Of a DNA stretch of 64,000 nt, positions 43,561-54,534 are shown piece by piece. Source of the DNA: Amphibalanus amphitrite (Eukaryota > Arthropoda > Thecostraca > Balanomorpha > Balanidae). Numbering within the stretch: the first letter of the stretch is position 1; each line of letters opens with the position of its first letter. The notes under the pieces were generated by a model, which was not told the DNA's origin, made no database searches, and saw nothing but the letters and a program-made list of their open reading frames with translations. Location of the stretch: positions 393,001 to 457,000 of the forward strand of contig NW_024882022.1 in the NCBI RefSeq assembly GCF_019059575.1, read 5' to 3'. Made by a program: the position numbers and the translations under genes.

Positions 43561-43665
43561 ATAACATCTCTTTTATGAGACATTTGCGAAACCTTCAACA
43601 TCATCCCCAGACCCCATTAGTGCCGAGCTCCCAACAACGACCATAAAAGCGTCCCCATCCCGTCA

Positions 43666-43812
43666 TAGGCGGCGGAACGGGGAGGGCACCAGGGCACCGT
43701 GCCCCCTTTGATTTTGGCATTTCAATATTAGCCCTATGAGCGTTGCATGGAAATAATAGGACCAAAAGTCGGCAGTGCCCCCCCCCCCCCTTAATTGAAG
43801 GTGTTCCGCCGC
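43666..43812 (+). mobile_element. GGCGGCGGAAC MITE, copy C
   Basis: About 145 bp, same orientation as copy A. TA on the left, but CA on the right, so the flank has mutated. The C-run near 43776 is longer than in copy A. Confidence 0.8.
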
Positions 43813-43929
43813 ACTGCATCCCGTTAACGTGGGTTTATCATAAGGATGCTAAGATTTAATTTCCAATCCGAAGCTGTAATGATGGAAAGCAAATTTACAT
43901 TTTACGTGAAATAAGCAGACACAACTAAA

Positions 43930-44059
43930 TATTTCCTCTCTCGCTCCCTCTCACTGATTTACCCATTGCCCTCTTTCTCATTTTACTCTCTCTGGTTTTC
44001 CTTTTCTGTCTCTCTTTTCTCTCCTCCCGTCCTTATCCCTTCCCTCCAGCCTTTCTTAG

Positions 44060-44147
<88 letters not shown>

Positions 44148-44695
44148 CTATCTCTCTCTCGCTCTATCTCTCTCTCTCGCTCTCCCTCTCTCCTCTATCT
44201 CTCTCTCTCTCTCGCTCTCCCTCTATCTCTCTCTCTCGCTCTCCCTCTATCTCTCTCTCTCTCGCTCTCCCTCTATCTCTCTCTCTCTCGCTCTCCCTCT
44301 ATCTCTCTCTCTCTCGCTCTCCCTCTATCTCTCTCTCGCTCTCCCTCTATCTCTCTCTCTCTCGCTCTCCCTCTATCTCTCTCTCTCGCTCTCCCTCTAT
44401 CTCTCTCTCTCTCTCGCTCTCCCTCTATCTCTCTCTCTCGCTCTCCCTCTATCTCTCTCTTTCTCGCTCTCCCTCTATCTCTCTCTCTCTCGCTCTCCCC
44501 TCTATCTCTCTCCCTCTATCTCTCCCTCTCTCTTTTTCTCTCTCTCTCCCTCTCTCTCTCCCTCTCTCTTTCTCTCTCTCTCCCTCTCTCTCTCCCTCTC
44601 TCTTCTCTCTCTCTCTCTCTCTCCCTCTCTCTCTCTTTCTCTCTCTCTCCTCTCTCTCCCTCTCTCTCCCTCTCTCTCTCTCTTTCCTCACAATA
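43930..44695. repeat. CT-rich array with variable 20-24-bp units
   Basis: Pure CT from about 44064 to 44144, then roughly 15 units of (CT)nCGCTCTCCCTCTAT to about 44520, then interrupted CT with TTTCT to 44692. This is a CT microsatellite in which a point-mutated segment has itself expanded. Confidence 0.95.
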
Positions 44696-46084
44696 TTCTC
44701 GACTGTCACAGCGTTGTAGGGCTTGTTTCCAGACAGTTCCAAGCGCTCCCCACTCCGCAGGCCCCAGCCCACACGGCCCAACCGCCCAAACACCCTCCGG
44801 CGGGTGACCTCTGACCTCGGCGACCTGACCCCAGCCGACCGATCGCGTCCCTCTCCACGCCTCCGCCCCGCCTCCCCCACTACAGCTGCGTAGTAATTGT
44901 AGCGTGTGCAAAGGTCACGTGACATTATTTACTTCAGCGGCTTGTTCGGATGACAAGAGATGGCACTAGTGGTCTGTGGATCAGAGGCGGGGCTAGGTTC
45001 TACGACTTCTTGGGGCACACTTTAGGGCAGAAAAGAGGTTTTTTGGCTCCCTATCCCAAAATGCTTCGAATATACAAAAACAAGTTAGATATTCGAAAAT
45101 CGGAGGACCAAACGTATCGTTTGACGTATCTTGCGCGACTGAGAATTGATCGGCCTTCAAACTACTGAACAAAACCGAGGTGATTAGTAGCAAGTGCTGG
45201 TGACTGTACATAGGTACCTACTTTGGCAAACATGGTTGATCCAGTTTCCAGTTCCTAAGTCCCAATTCCACTTTTGAATTCTAATATTCCTGCAGATTGG
45301 GCTACCTATTCTGTAGCATACTGGTCACTGGTCAGTCTTGCTTCAATTTCTTATCTTGTCACCTACAACAAAGCAAACGAGTTCTAACTGCAAGCAGTCC
45401 AGAAAATACTTCAAATGTTTGTACACATCACTTCCATTCAGTTTGCTGTACACACCCAACAATATTTTGGGCTGTAGAAATCAAATACCAATAACATATG
45501 AGGTAAGTATGACTGAAATCCATTTATAATGGACACAAATCCAATTGAAGCAAGGCTGACAAGTTCCAAATCTCACCTGCCTTTCCAAAGACATTGACAT
45601 ACCAATTACCAAAGTCACTGTGCCCACCGGAAATCGCAGTTCATGTCTGATACCCATGGCCTTGGTTTGATATTTAAATGCATTTCATAACTCAATCAGC
45701 TTTGAAATTATTTCTATCTGTATGAAATGAATCTAAGGCATTCTCCAGAAGCCGTGATATTGAACAGATTTTTAGCCAACTGGCGCCGCATGGTGGCGCT
45801 AGCAGAGCGTATAACACTAGCGCTCTACTAGCGCCATCATACGGCAACAGCTGGCAAATAACTGAGTCAATACCAATGCCATTCTCCAAGGCCAATGATT
45901 CCGTGTTGATATGAAAACGGCGCATTTGAGCGTCATATATGCTAAGCCTTACGCACGCTAATCTACTGCATAAAGGTAACAATTTTGGAACACGATCGGG
46001 AAGAGGACAAAGTCTCCACTCTAGCACATACTAAACGCCTAATGACATTGATACAAAGACCCCGAATGCATTGACGAGTAAATG
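44696..46084. other. Non-coding; one exon-like segment and one hairpin
   Basis: At 44698-44770 the minus strand has an AG-preceded open stretch (ELSGNKPYNAVTVENI) that ends at a GTGAGG donor-like site beside the CT array. The protein was not recognised. The rest is AT-rich and gene-free apart from the hairpin at 45775-45855. Confidence 0.35.
45775..45855. repeat. Imperfect 35-bp-arm hairpin
   Basis: GCCAACTGGCGCCGCATGGT and following GGCGCTAGCAGAGCG pair with CGCTCTACTAGCGCC and ATCATACGGCAACAGCTGGC, with about six mismatches and an 11-nt loop. Confidence 0.7.
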
Positions 46085-46140
46085 TGCATCAGCAGGGGCG
46101 TAGGATCCTATACAGTTGGGGGGGCTTCAGCCCCCCCAAC

Positions 46141-47048
46141 CTGCTGGTCAGCCCCCCAAACTTGCCAGGCAGCCCCCCCAACATTATAAAATATGGACAA
46201 ATTAAAGAAAGCTCAACTTGGGAAAGTTACAATTTTGGGTAGTAGTAAAGCAGGCGTCACACTTCTTTTTGCAACCAAGGAGATGCGCTGTAGGTTTGGC
46301 TGTAGGGTGTAGGTGGTTGCAGGTTTTTGGTTGTAGGTTGTAGGTGAGTTTAGGTCAGGTTTGGTTAGGTTTGGTTTGGTTTGGTCCGATTAGAAAGCAT
46401 CTCTGGAGTCTGGGTAAAGCGCCTCTCTGCTTTACGACTAACTACCCAATTTTGGCCTTAAAACTAACTGGGGCTTTGAAAATGTGCATTGCAATGGAGG
46501 GAGTAAATTTAATTTATAAAATGACTTTCAAGTCATTAGAAAGAACATACTAGCAAAACAAAACCAGGAAGGTACACATAAAAATCAACTGTGGTTTTAG
46601 CAAGCCTGAAATAATCAGTTGGTCAACATGTTAGGACGCGAGTACAGCAGGCGTCACCAAGCAACTTCGGTTGCGGGCGGTATTCTACAAGAACGGTTAT
46701 CTCACCTCCCGAACGTTGTCACACCGTTTTTGTAACAAAACTAGTTAAATTTGAGTAAAATAGAGGTGAAATCAAGGCCGGTGAAATATCGTCAGCTGAT
46801 AATGTTTATGATTATGTCAAATCTTTAAAATGATAACGTCATAATGAATAAAAATAAACTGGCATTATCTTAAATGGATTTGGTGAAAGAAATTTGCACA
46901 TTCACTAACCTTTAACTGTTTTTCCATTTTTTTCTAAGATATCTCTTATGTCTCGCCTTCAGAAAAAGGCCAAATCATTTTTACGGAATTTGACGCCATC
47001 GCAGGCATAATCAGCTGACGATACAGCACAAAACCTTTGGATGTTACT
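46141..47048. other. hAT interior, non-coding
   Basis: AT-rich, with TAGGTTTGGTTAGGT-like short repeats near 46310-46385. No gene recognised. Confidence 0.45.
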
Positions 47049-47050
47049 AT

Positions 47051-47218
47051 GCGTGCGTTCGGCATCCGGATAATCAGGGAAAATTATCCGGGATCAGCGA
47101 TAATTATCGGGGATTACGTTCGGTATCGCGATAACGAGACATGTTGAAGATAGGCACCCACCAATAATTTTCCGGCCGAGAATATCCAAACGATATTTTC
47201 CGGATGCCGAACGCACGC
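47051..47218. mobile_element. 168-bp MITE nested in the hAT
   Basis: GCGTGCGTTCGGCATCCGGA and TCCGGATGCCGAACGCACGC are perfect 20-bp inverted ends. The interior is made of ATAATTATCCGGG/CCGGATAATC-like words. No exact target duplication is evident. Confidence 0.8.
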
Positions 47219-47589
47219 TAAAGCGGCGCAGAAAGCAGAAAAAAACAACAAAACAAAGGCGCGACACTTGACAGCTTCGTTTCGTTTATGTAGGGGTGGG
47301 TGCAAGCAAGGCCATGTGGGTGGAACTCGGACGGTAGGACGAACGATGAGGACAATTGTTCAGGGACGTACCCAAGATGGACGGGGTGCCCCCCCCCCCC
47401 CTCGGGGTTTTGAGGAGGCCCCCGTGGGCCGAAGGCCACGGGGCCAAAATCACGTCGGAGGCGAAAGAAATTCAAGGGAATCCCAAAAATCACGTCAGGA
47501 TATTCTGGGCCTGTGAACAGCCTGACAGCTAGGGTCCTTCTTACTTCCTGGGGCCTCCTGTGAATAACTGCTAGTGTCTGTGTCTGACC

Positions 47590-48062
47590 GCTAGTGCCCC
47601 TCTGACTCCTCAGTAGAGAGGAGGCCCTCTGTAAGAGGAGGCCCCTCTGTAGAGAGGAGGCCCTCTGTAGAAAGGAGGCCCTCTGTAGAAAGGAGGCCCT
47701 CTGTAGAGAAGAGACCATCTGTAGAAAGAAGGCCCTGTGTAGAGAGGAGGCCCTCTGTAGAAAGGAGACCGCCTGAAAGCAGAAGGCCCTCTGAAGAGAG
47801 GATGCCGTCTGTAGAGAGGACTTTCTCAGTAGAGGGGAGGCCGGAGGCTCTTTGCAGAGATGAGGTCCTCTGTAGAGAGGAGGTCCCCTGTAGAGACTAG
47901 AGAGGAGGTCCTCTGAAGAAAAGGTGCCCTCTGAAAGAGATAGACCCTCCGTAGAAAGGAAGTCCTCTGTAGAGAGGAGGTCTTCTGTAGTTGAGAGGCC
48001 CTGTGAAAAGAGGAGGCCCACAGTAGAGAGGTGGTCCTCTCTAGAGAGGAGGCCCCTCTGTG
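47590..48062. repeat. 19-bp minisatellite (GTAGAGAGGAGGCCCTCT)
   Basis: More than twenty imperfect units of about 19 bp. Two more units occur at 49086-49128 inside the same hAT. The unit is partly palindromic (GAGGCCCTC). Open frames across it are repeat artefacts. Confidence 0.9.
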
Positions 48063-48106
48063 TTTTGATTTTTTTTTGCAAATTTGTGTACGTACAGGTC
48101 AATACG

Positions 48107-48720
48107 AGATCGTGACTGTAATTACACCAACCAACCGTGTCAAATTGAATCGGAATTCATATGTGTACTGTGGAGTGTGAAGGGACTCCGGCTTGTACTA
48201 CCATACTAAAAGAGTTGTGAAATTTGTGATTTGGAGCAGTGTTTTGACAAATGCTTTTGCAAATTTTCTCGGCGCTCCGCGCCTCCGACTCATACACCAA
48301 ACAATAAAAAAGGTCGTGACTGTAATAACACCAACCCTGTCAAATTGAATCAAAATTCCTTAAGTGTATAGTCGACTACAGAATGATGTTCCACTCCTCA
48401 GAAGCTATCAGTTGACTGGAGCGCTAGTTGTGCCGTTTATCACGCAATTCAGCGCCTGTCGATTGTGAGCATTAGGACAAAGTTATAATTTGTGAACTCA
48501 GCCCGTGTGATGCGGCACAGCCTACCACTCCAGGCAAATATTTGCCTGTGAAAAGTGGAACATCATTCTGTAGTCGACTACCTATACTGTTAAGGAACTC
48601 CGGCTTGTACTAGCATACTAAAAGGGTCGTAAAATTTGTGTTTTGGAGCTGTGTTTTACTTTTGACAAACGTTTTTTTTTTTTTGCAAATTTTCGGCTTT
48701 CGCAGCGCTTCGCGCCGCCG
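48107..48720. repeat. Tandem duplication split by a MITE
   Basis: A block with TGACTGTAAT.ACACCAACC, GTCAAATTGAATC, GGACTCCGGCTTGTACTA and TTTTGACAAA occurs at about 48107-48300. It occurs again at about 48310-48368 plus 48581-48720, where the MITE at 48371-48578 interrupts it. Confidence 0.7.
48369..48580. mobile_element. 208-bp MITE with TA target
   Basis: GTCGACTACAGAATGATGTT (48371) is mirrored by AACATCATTCTGTAGTCGAC (to 48578). TA flanks both sides. The uninterrupted duplicate at 48107-48300 shows the empty site. Confidence 0.85.
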
Positions 48721-48780
48721 GTTCGTTAACAGGTCAATAGAGAGATCGCTACTGTATATGCTACGAATGCATTAGGCTAA

Positions 48781-49920
48781 AAGTGCGGTAACAATATCAA
48801 CTTCTCGGGGTTTTTAAGTCGGTCGATACGCCCCTCCCCCTCCCAGTAAGAAATCCGTGGCGACGCACTTGTATAGGTGGATTTAACTAAAACTACTGAG
48901 CCGAGTGACTTATAACGATAAAGCTTCATCTTAGAAACGACGAAGACGAAATGCCTTTTGATCTCGACATACTCGCTCCCCCTCCCCCGTTCGTCAGAAT
49001 TCATCCATCAGACCCGGCATGTCGGCCGACCTGTAAAACGACCCCCCCCCCCCCACAAAACGTTCGCCTAGATCCTCCCTTGTTCTCTGTAGAGAGGAGG
49101 CGCCCTGTAGAGAGGAGGCCCCCCGGGATCCTCCGCCCCCCCCCCTTGGCCAAATCCTAGGTATGTGCGTGCAATTGTTTCGTGCATTTTGGGAGTATTC
49201 GTGTGGCTACACGACCTACAACTTTAAAATCAAAATTTTGCTTCCAATGATATGCAGAATGCGGGGGTTTTGCGAAATACTACAGCAGAAATTGTTCTGT
49301 GACTGTCCTGTTTTACCGAGCACGATCCGCCTACTTTGTCGATACCGCTATTGTGGCTATAGAAGTAGTCGAGGAGGTCCCTGAAACAGCCAAAAGGGAG
49401 CCATTAAACAGTCTACAATCTTTACACAAAAACTTGACCCTTCCGAAATGAAGTGGGTGATTGGTGAAAAAAATGAGTATCTAGATTTTAGGAAAGTGCA
49501 GGGGTACCTCCAAGGAACCCCTGAAACAGTTTGCCAAACTAGGGGATAGGAATCTAAATACTGAATTAATCAAGAAATTGAATCTCTCATCAGCCTTAAG
49601 TATAAGAAGAGCATACATATACCGTTTTAGTGGCATCACTTTGCATTTGAAAAGAGCGGGAACATACACTGCATAAATGTGGTTGCAAAACGTTGAGCCG
49701 GAATATAAATACCTACGCCTTATTTTATAAGCCTGAACTTGGATCCAGGGGGAGATTAAGTCATATCCCTCAAGTCATAGACCCGCTTTTCACCACCACG
49801 GTCCACGCTCCCTCCCCCCCCCCCCGGTCAACACCTTTTCCACTGCTGGTTTTTTCCTCCGCCCCCCCCCCCCCGCTCAGCACCTTTCGTCGCCGCCCCA
49901 CCGGCGTCCGGGGTTCAGCC
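48781..49920. other. hAT interior right part, C-run rich
   Basis: Several long C-runs (about 49042, 49137, 49816, 49864) and no recognised gene. Confidence 0.45.
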
Positions 49921-49960
49921 CCCCCAACCTATTTTGCGATCCTACACCCCTGTGCATCAG

Positions 49961-50973
49961 GAACGGATTTTCCTACTTGTTCATCATAGTGATACGTTTG
50001 TAATACGCAATTACTCTGCTCATGGATCCCAGCTCAAAGACGCTAAGATCAAAATCAGGCCAGTCCCAGAAACTTTGGTTTTTATTCTATATCTAAGTAC
50101 TAACAACAAATTGTAGTTTGTTTTCTACGTTAATGAATTGGCACTAAGTCATGATCGCAACCTTGCGGTACTTTAATGCCATTTCGATTTTGCAGTACTT
50201 TAACGCCAACAAAATTTTGCAGTGTTTTAACTTGCTATTGGTGTCGACATTTCTGGCGGACCTTACAGTTTTATGGGTTTTATGTGTTTCTCTATTTTGA
50301 TTTTGATTTTCTGGTTTGGGACGTTATATAGTTGATATTTGAAGGACTTATGTATTCCATTCTAAAAACGAATATCTTTAACCAAGAATATTAGCAAAGG
50401 TATCAGTATATTTATCTTGTTCCATGTTTGATGTTAGGTTCTGACTGATGAAGTCACTGCTCCATGGATCCCCAGTTCACATCATTTTTAGCAGCTGTAG
50501 TAAAAGGGGCTTAGGTGAGCATGAAATTCATTGTTCTTCTTACGCCTTATATTATTAAATATGACCTGAATCTGGTTCTAAAATACAAACTGTGAAGCGA
50601 AGTGAAATGACCATGGCATGAGTGTTTTACTTTGCAACACAAGGTTGCTCAATTGGAAAGAAAATATTTTCTTCTTGCACAGTACACAATTTTCCAAATG
50701 AATTTCAGGAACGGGTCCATCTGGTTCCAATGCTGACCTAGACCGGGTCTGACCGGTTCTGGAAATGTGCCAGTCAGACTGGGTCCAGGTCCGGGTCCCA
50801 AAATTTTCCAGTTTTGCCACCTCTAGTACCTAGGTACCAACTGCCAAATGCTTTTGGCTCATTAGGCGCCTGTGCCTGAGCCTCTGAGGCTCTTGTAAGT
50901 CTGAAATATGAAGTTAAGTGATGGCTAAAGCTGAGGGGGTGATCTAGCATTGATTAATTAGGGTGTTGATGGT
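49961..50973. other. Non-coding; one hAT-like end
   Basis: AT-rich and gene-free. Near 50705-50825 the complement begins CTAGAGGTGGCAAAACTGG followed by GGGACCCGGACC repeats, like one end of a hAT element. No partner end was found. Confidence 0.4.
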
Positions 50974-51196
50974 GACTTGTAAACGACTCAAATTTTTTTG
51001 AGTCGATTCTTTGTTTGAGTCTGAAAATTTGAATCGATTCATCAAACGACTCATGATGTTAAATTTAATTGATTCGAATCAACTCATGACTCATCAAGTT
51101 CCTCGATGAAGTGATTCGAATCAACTCATGACTCATCGAAAAACGGTTTGATTCTGAGTCGATTCACGAATCAACTCAGAGTCGTTTACAAGTCTG
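50974..51196. mobile_element. MITE rich in TGACTCA motifs, copy 2 (complete)
   Basis: Ends GACTTGTAAACGACTC and GAGTCGTTTACAAGTC, about 220 bp, with internal GATTCGAATCAACTCATGACTCA units. The left tip has lost its CA (GGTGACTTG), while the right still ends GTCTG. Same family as 39645-39942. Confidence 0.85.
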
Positions 51197-51223
51197 CTTT
51201 TTACATTAGATCACAATTCCGGT

Positions 51224-52060
51224 ATTTAACCCTGGCCGGACCGATTGGTTTTCTATATTGACCGGGGAGGGTTGGTACAACTCCCTCGCCGTTTCGCCTC
51301 TAATTGAGCTAGAGCCTCGCGGAAAAAAACGAGCTTGTGTGCCGATATAAGACGCAACAAGTACTACCCGATTTTAAGGTCTTGAGTCAGCCAGTGACCT
51401 TTTAGGTCAGGTAAGTGCCACAAGGCACGGACTCGGTTTTTGGTTAATTACTTTGCCAAAAATGATCGCACTGCTGCGATTTTGGCATCATCGTGTTTGT
51501 CTAGCTCAGGCGCGTTGAATGCTATACTTGGTGTTCGGGTGAAGTCAACTTAAGGTGTTAACCTCGGGTCAAGGTCAGGTCGGAGCCCCTCAGGTCACGA
51601 AAATGATTGAAGGAGGCCATATCACATATCATTCGATTCGGCAGGTCTTCCCGAGTCCAGTGTTGGCTTTCCCGACTCTCTAGCTCCATCTGATCAGGAG
51701 TTATTGACGAAAAACTTATATGGCCTTAGTGACGTCATAAATGACGTCACGCAAAGTCAACAATGCTTAAGTGAAGCACCGGACCTTGCAAGGAGTGCAT
51801 GAAACCATTCCCGGTGCCCGAATAGCAGCTTCCATTTTCCCTTGTTCACCTAAAGTGGTGCTAGATCATGTATTATACTCAATTATGACGTCATAACTTA
51901 ACAGATTCACGTCATATATTTAGTGCTTGACATGCAAATGATAGCTTACATATGACAGAGAAGGCATGCAAAGTTTTATGAAGTTTGCTTCATTAGTTTT
52001 TGAATAACAAGTGTGATGATGCCCCCAGGGGGTCCGGAAGCGGTGGGGAGTATGTTTTCA
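51224..52060. repeat. AGGTCA-rich segment 3 (likely TTAA element)
   Basis: Starts TTAACCCTGGCCGG (51225), soon followed by a hairpin-like GGGAGGGTTGGTACAACTCCCTC. AGGTCA clusters follow near 51395-51415 and 51565-51600 (GGTCAAGGTCAGGTC). The layout matches the element at 459-1648, but the right end was not located. Confidence 0.5.
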
Positions 52061-52910
52061 AAAAAAATATTGTTTAATAAAATTTCGCTCATTGGGGGTG
52101 ATTTTCTTGCCGAGATGGTTGCCGACCTGCGCCGTGCTCTGGAACAACCTCAGGTGAGTGTTTTCGGCTGGTAGATCCTCAAATGGTTGATTAATGAGTT
52201 GATTTTCTTGCTGTTTGATTTCTCTCTTGTTCAAACATAATTACACACCCATTTCCAATTGCTGATCGGTCCGTTGGTTTCAAGCTGACCGATTCCTTTC
52301 CGCCACCGTTCCTTGCGCCTGGGGCTCGTCACAAACAATATTTATAATGAGGCTGGCTTGTCGCTTGTCAACATATAGTCTTCACTGCCTAGGATGGTAT
52401 CTGTCTCATAAGGAATTTAGGACACGGATGTCTCCCCAAAGCATATAATTTTGATGCCTCCCTTGAGGACATAACCTGAAGCCACCATCTGATACCTGAT
52501 AGCTACCCACCATTCTCTCCCTTTCTAATGCCTATCATCCCAAAGATAATCGAGTACATCCCCATTTAATGTCGCCCTCAATGCTGAGATTAGATCTCCC
52601 GCTGGTCCTTACACTATATGACGCATACCTCAACCACCCTCAGACTCACTCTCTTTGTCATACCTCTCTCATCCCACTACAATAAATTTGATCCCGCGTC
52701 GACCTCTCAGTCCCTCCCAGCAATTGTTCTAACTCCCTCCAGCGGTACATATCAGGGACAATAAACGCAATTTGTTCAATAGACTCCGTGATTAGTGTAA
52801 ATTTCATCTAAGCTTACTCTTACCTCCCAACGACTTATCGCGCCCCATTCCAACATTGGAATTGTGTGTGCTCTTCCTAGCACCTCTTGGGCTCCCTGGC
52901 CCAATATCCT
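52061..52910. other. Non-coding, nothing recognised
   Basis: Ordinary mixed sequence. No gene or repeat seen. Confidence 0.4.
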
Positions 52911-53156
52911 CGAACACCTACATCACTTGACCCTGATTACTTGTCTAAAGGTGCAACGCAGGTAGCGATTACATTATTAGCGTTCGTCGATGGGTGTGAT
53001 TGGTTCAATCAATCTCTGCCGGCCCACTCTCTTCGAACACCTACATCATTTGACCCCGATTACTTGTCTAAAGATCGACGCGGGTAGCGTCAGTTATTAG
53101 CGTTCCTCGGTGGCTTATGATTGGTCCGTCAACCTCTGCCGCTCACGGCACATCTC
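52911..53156 (+). repeat. Two tandem 123-bp units
   Basis: CGAACACCTACATCA recurs at 52911 and 53034. Each unit continues TTGACCC.GATTACTTGTCTAAAG, then TTATTAGCGTTC and GATTGGT (an inverted CCAAT) and ends near TCTGCCG. Duplicated CCAAT-bearing units just ahead of a GC-richer stretch could be promoter repeats; this is inference. Confidence 0.75.
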
Positions 53157-54189
53157 TGTTTCCCTACTAAAACCCCGCGGCCGGACGTTGGTTACTGACC
53201 CTTGCAGCCATTCTGTGAGAGACCGTCTTACGCGTTTTCACCCAACGAACCGGTGGACACAAGCCTGCTACCCCGACGACCGCAGTCTCACCGGGCTCAT
53301 AGACAGGCACCTACTCAGTACTCTCATGCAGTCATGGCACCCGCAAGTGGCGCCTTTGAATCATTGACCGGTGTGATTCGAAAGACTCCATGACTGAATC
53401 TATCCTGCAATTTTATCCGACGCCGTGGAATTCTGTCCTGCAGATGTGTTTTCAAGCGCGTTAGCGTCATGAGTGATGTATGCTGCGATCTTTCCGACGG
53501 TGGACTTATCACTTACCTCATCCCGGCGGTATTACTCCTCGCCTTATTATTCTATCATCTTCTTCGTATTTGTCACTCACCTTGGGCGGGGTGCTCCCTC
53601 GCCCCGTCTCTCTCTGACCCACCTCTCAGCTTGGGCGTCTTATGGCGTTCTTCGTTCCGATATCTGCCTAACATACTTACTTCTTCCGTAACGTGAGACA
53701 GTTCCGATCCTAGTAGACTTAGACGTATCAGCAGAGTCAAAAACACATGAAAGTGTTGCAACATACCTCCTCTTCGGCTAGCATCCATCCTTAGATCTTT
53801 TCCTCCTTGTGTAATTCCGGTTTCAATATCTATCGACCACTTCAGAGTCACTCCTTCTGTATCTCCTTACCTGTCTGATCCGTAGAATCCCTTCAGTCCA
53901 TGTGCGCACCGCTGCGCGGTACGAGTCATTTGTTTCCCGCGACATGAACACAAAAAAAAATCATTGGATAGAGAAATCTGCGCCGCCAAATACTCAGACC
54001 ATCTACTACTCCTTTCATCTACACGATATTTACGCCTATCAGCCGAAACGTCTCCACCGTAGCTTGCTATATTCACTCAGTGACGTCATATTCCAGGAAA
54101 CAGACTGTGTTTACACTTGTTGATCAGTAATGACGTCATAAGCTCGTGTCGTCGGCGGTTGGTACATCCTGACTTCTCATCGTCTAACC
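53157..54189. other. Unassigned, several short open frames
   Basis: Mixed-composition DNA with overlapping short frames on both strands, none resembling a known family. Confidence 0.35.
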
Positions 54190-54534
54190 TTGGACACGCC
54201 AACTTTTGGTCGGAATTTCAACTTGACTCTCTTGAGTGTTCCCCGTGGTTTCAATGAAGCAATTCTCGGTAGTGCCCAATCATTTGTGATCATGAATATT
54301 TTTATGTGGATTGTTGACTGGCGTCCCTCGCCACGCTGTCGCAAATTTCTCTGGGGTCGTAAGTATTTGCATCAAGGGAACTCTAAGGTAGTGCGCCGGA
54401 TTAGTCTCAATTTTGCATTTCGATTTAAAAACAATCCAATTCATGTGATTTCCTGTTATCTTACTGAACCGATTTATGAGAGTCAATTTTATAATGCAGA
54501 TTTTATTGACATACTCGACCAGATGATTTATTAA
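54190..54534 (+). CDS. Hypothetical 114-codon open frame
   Basis: Opens at ATG 54190 and ends at TAA near 54534. The predicted product is aromatic and basic, with a hydrophobic middle (SFVIMNIFMWIVDW) and a Tyr/Phe/Asp-rich end. No family was recognised. It may be a fragment of an unknown transposon protein or a chance frame. Confidence 0.2.
   Translation: MDTPTFGRNFNLTLLSVPRGFNEAILGSAQSFVIMNIFMWIVDWRPSPRCRKFLWGRKYLHQGNSKVVRRISLNFAFRFKNNPIHVISCYLTEPIYESQFYNADFIDILDQMIY

Larger units (their letters stand above)
46085..49960. mobile_element. Non-autonomous hAT transposon, 3.86 kb
   Basis: The element spans 46093-49952. Left tip CAGGGGCGTAGGATC, right tip (complement) CAGGGGTGTAGGATC, each followed by a GGTTGGGGGGGCTT-like block. 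The 8-bp target duplication TGCATCAG is exact at 46085-46092 and 49953-49960. CAGGGGC tips with an 8-bp duplication are the hAT signature. No transposase frame was found. The interior instead holds two nested MITEs, a minisatellite and a tandem duplication. Confidence 0.9.

Noticed and set aside
43966-44814. A 282-codon open frame through the second CT array
   Set aside because: Low-complexity Ser-Leu repeat translation with no protein domain.
47359-47500. A hAT-like tip CAGGGACGTACCCAAG
   Set aside because: No complementary tip or target duplication could be found within the window.
47590-48062. Possible CRISPR array
   Set aside because: Units abut with no unique spacers and vary internally; it is a eukaryotic minisatellite.
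47218-48102. A 294-codon minus-strand frame rich in LQRASSL repeats
   Set aside because: It follows the 19-bp minisatellite inside the hAT; not a protein family.
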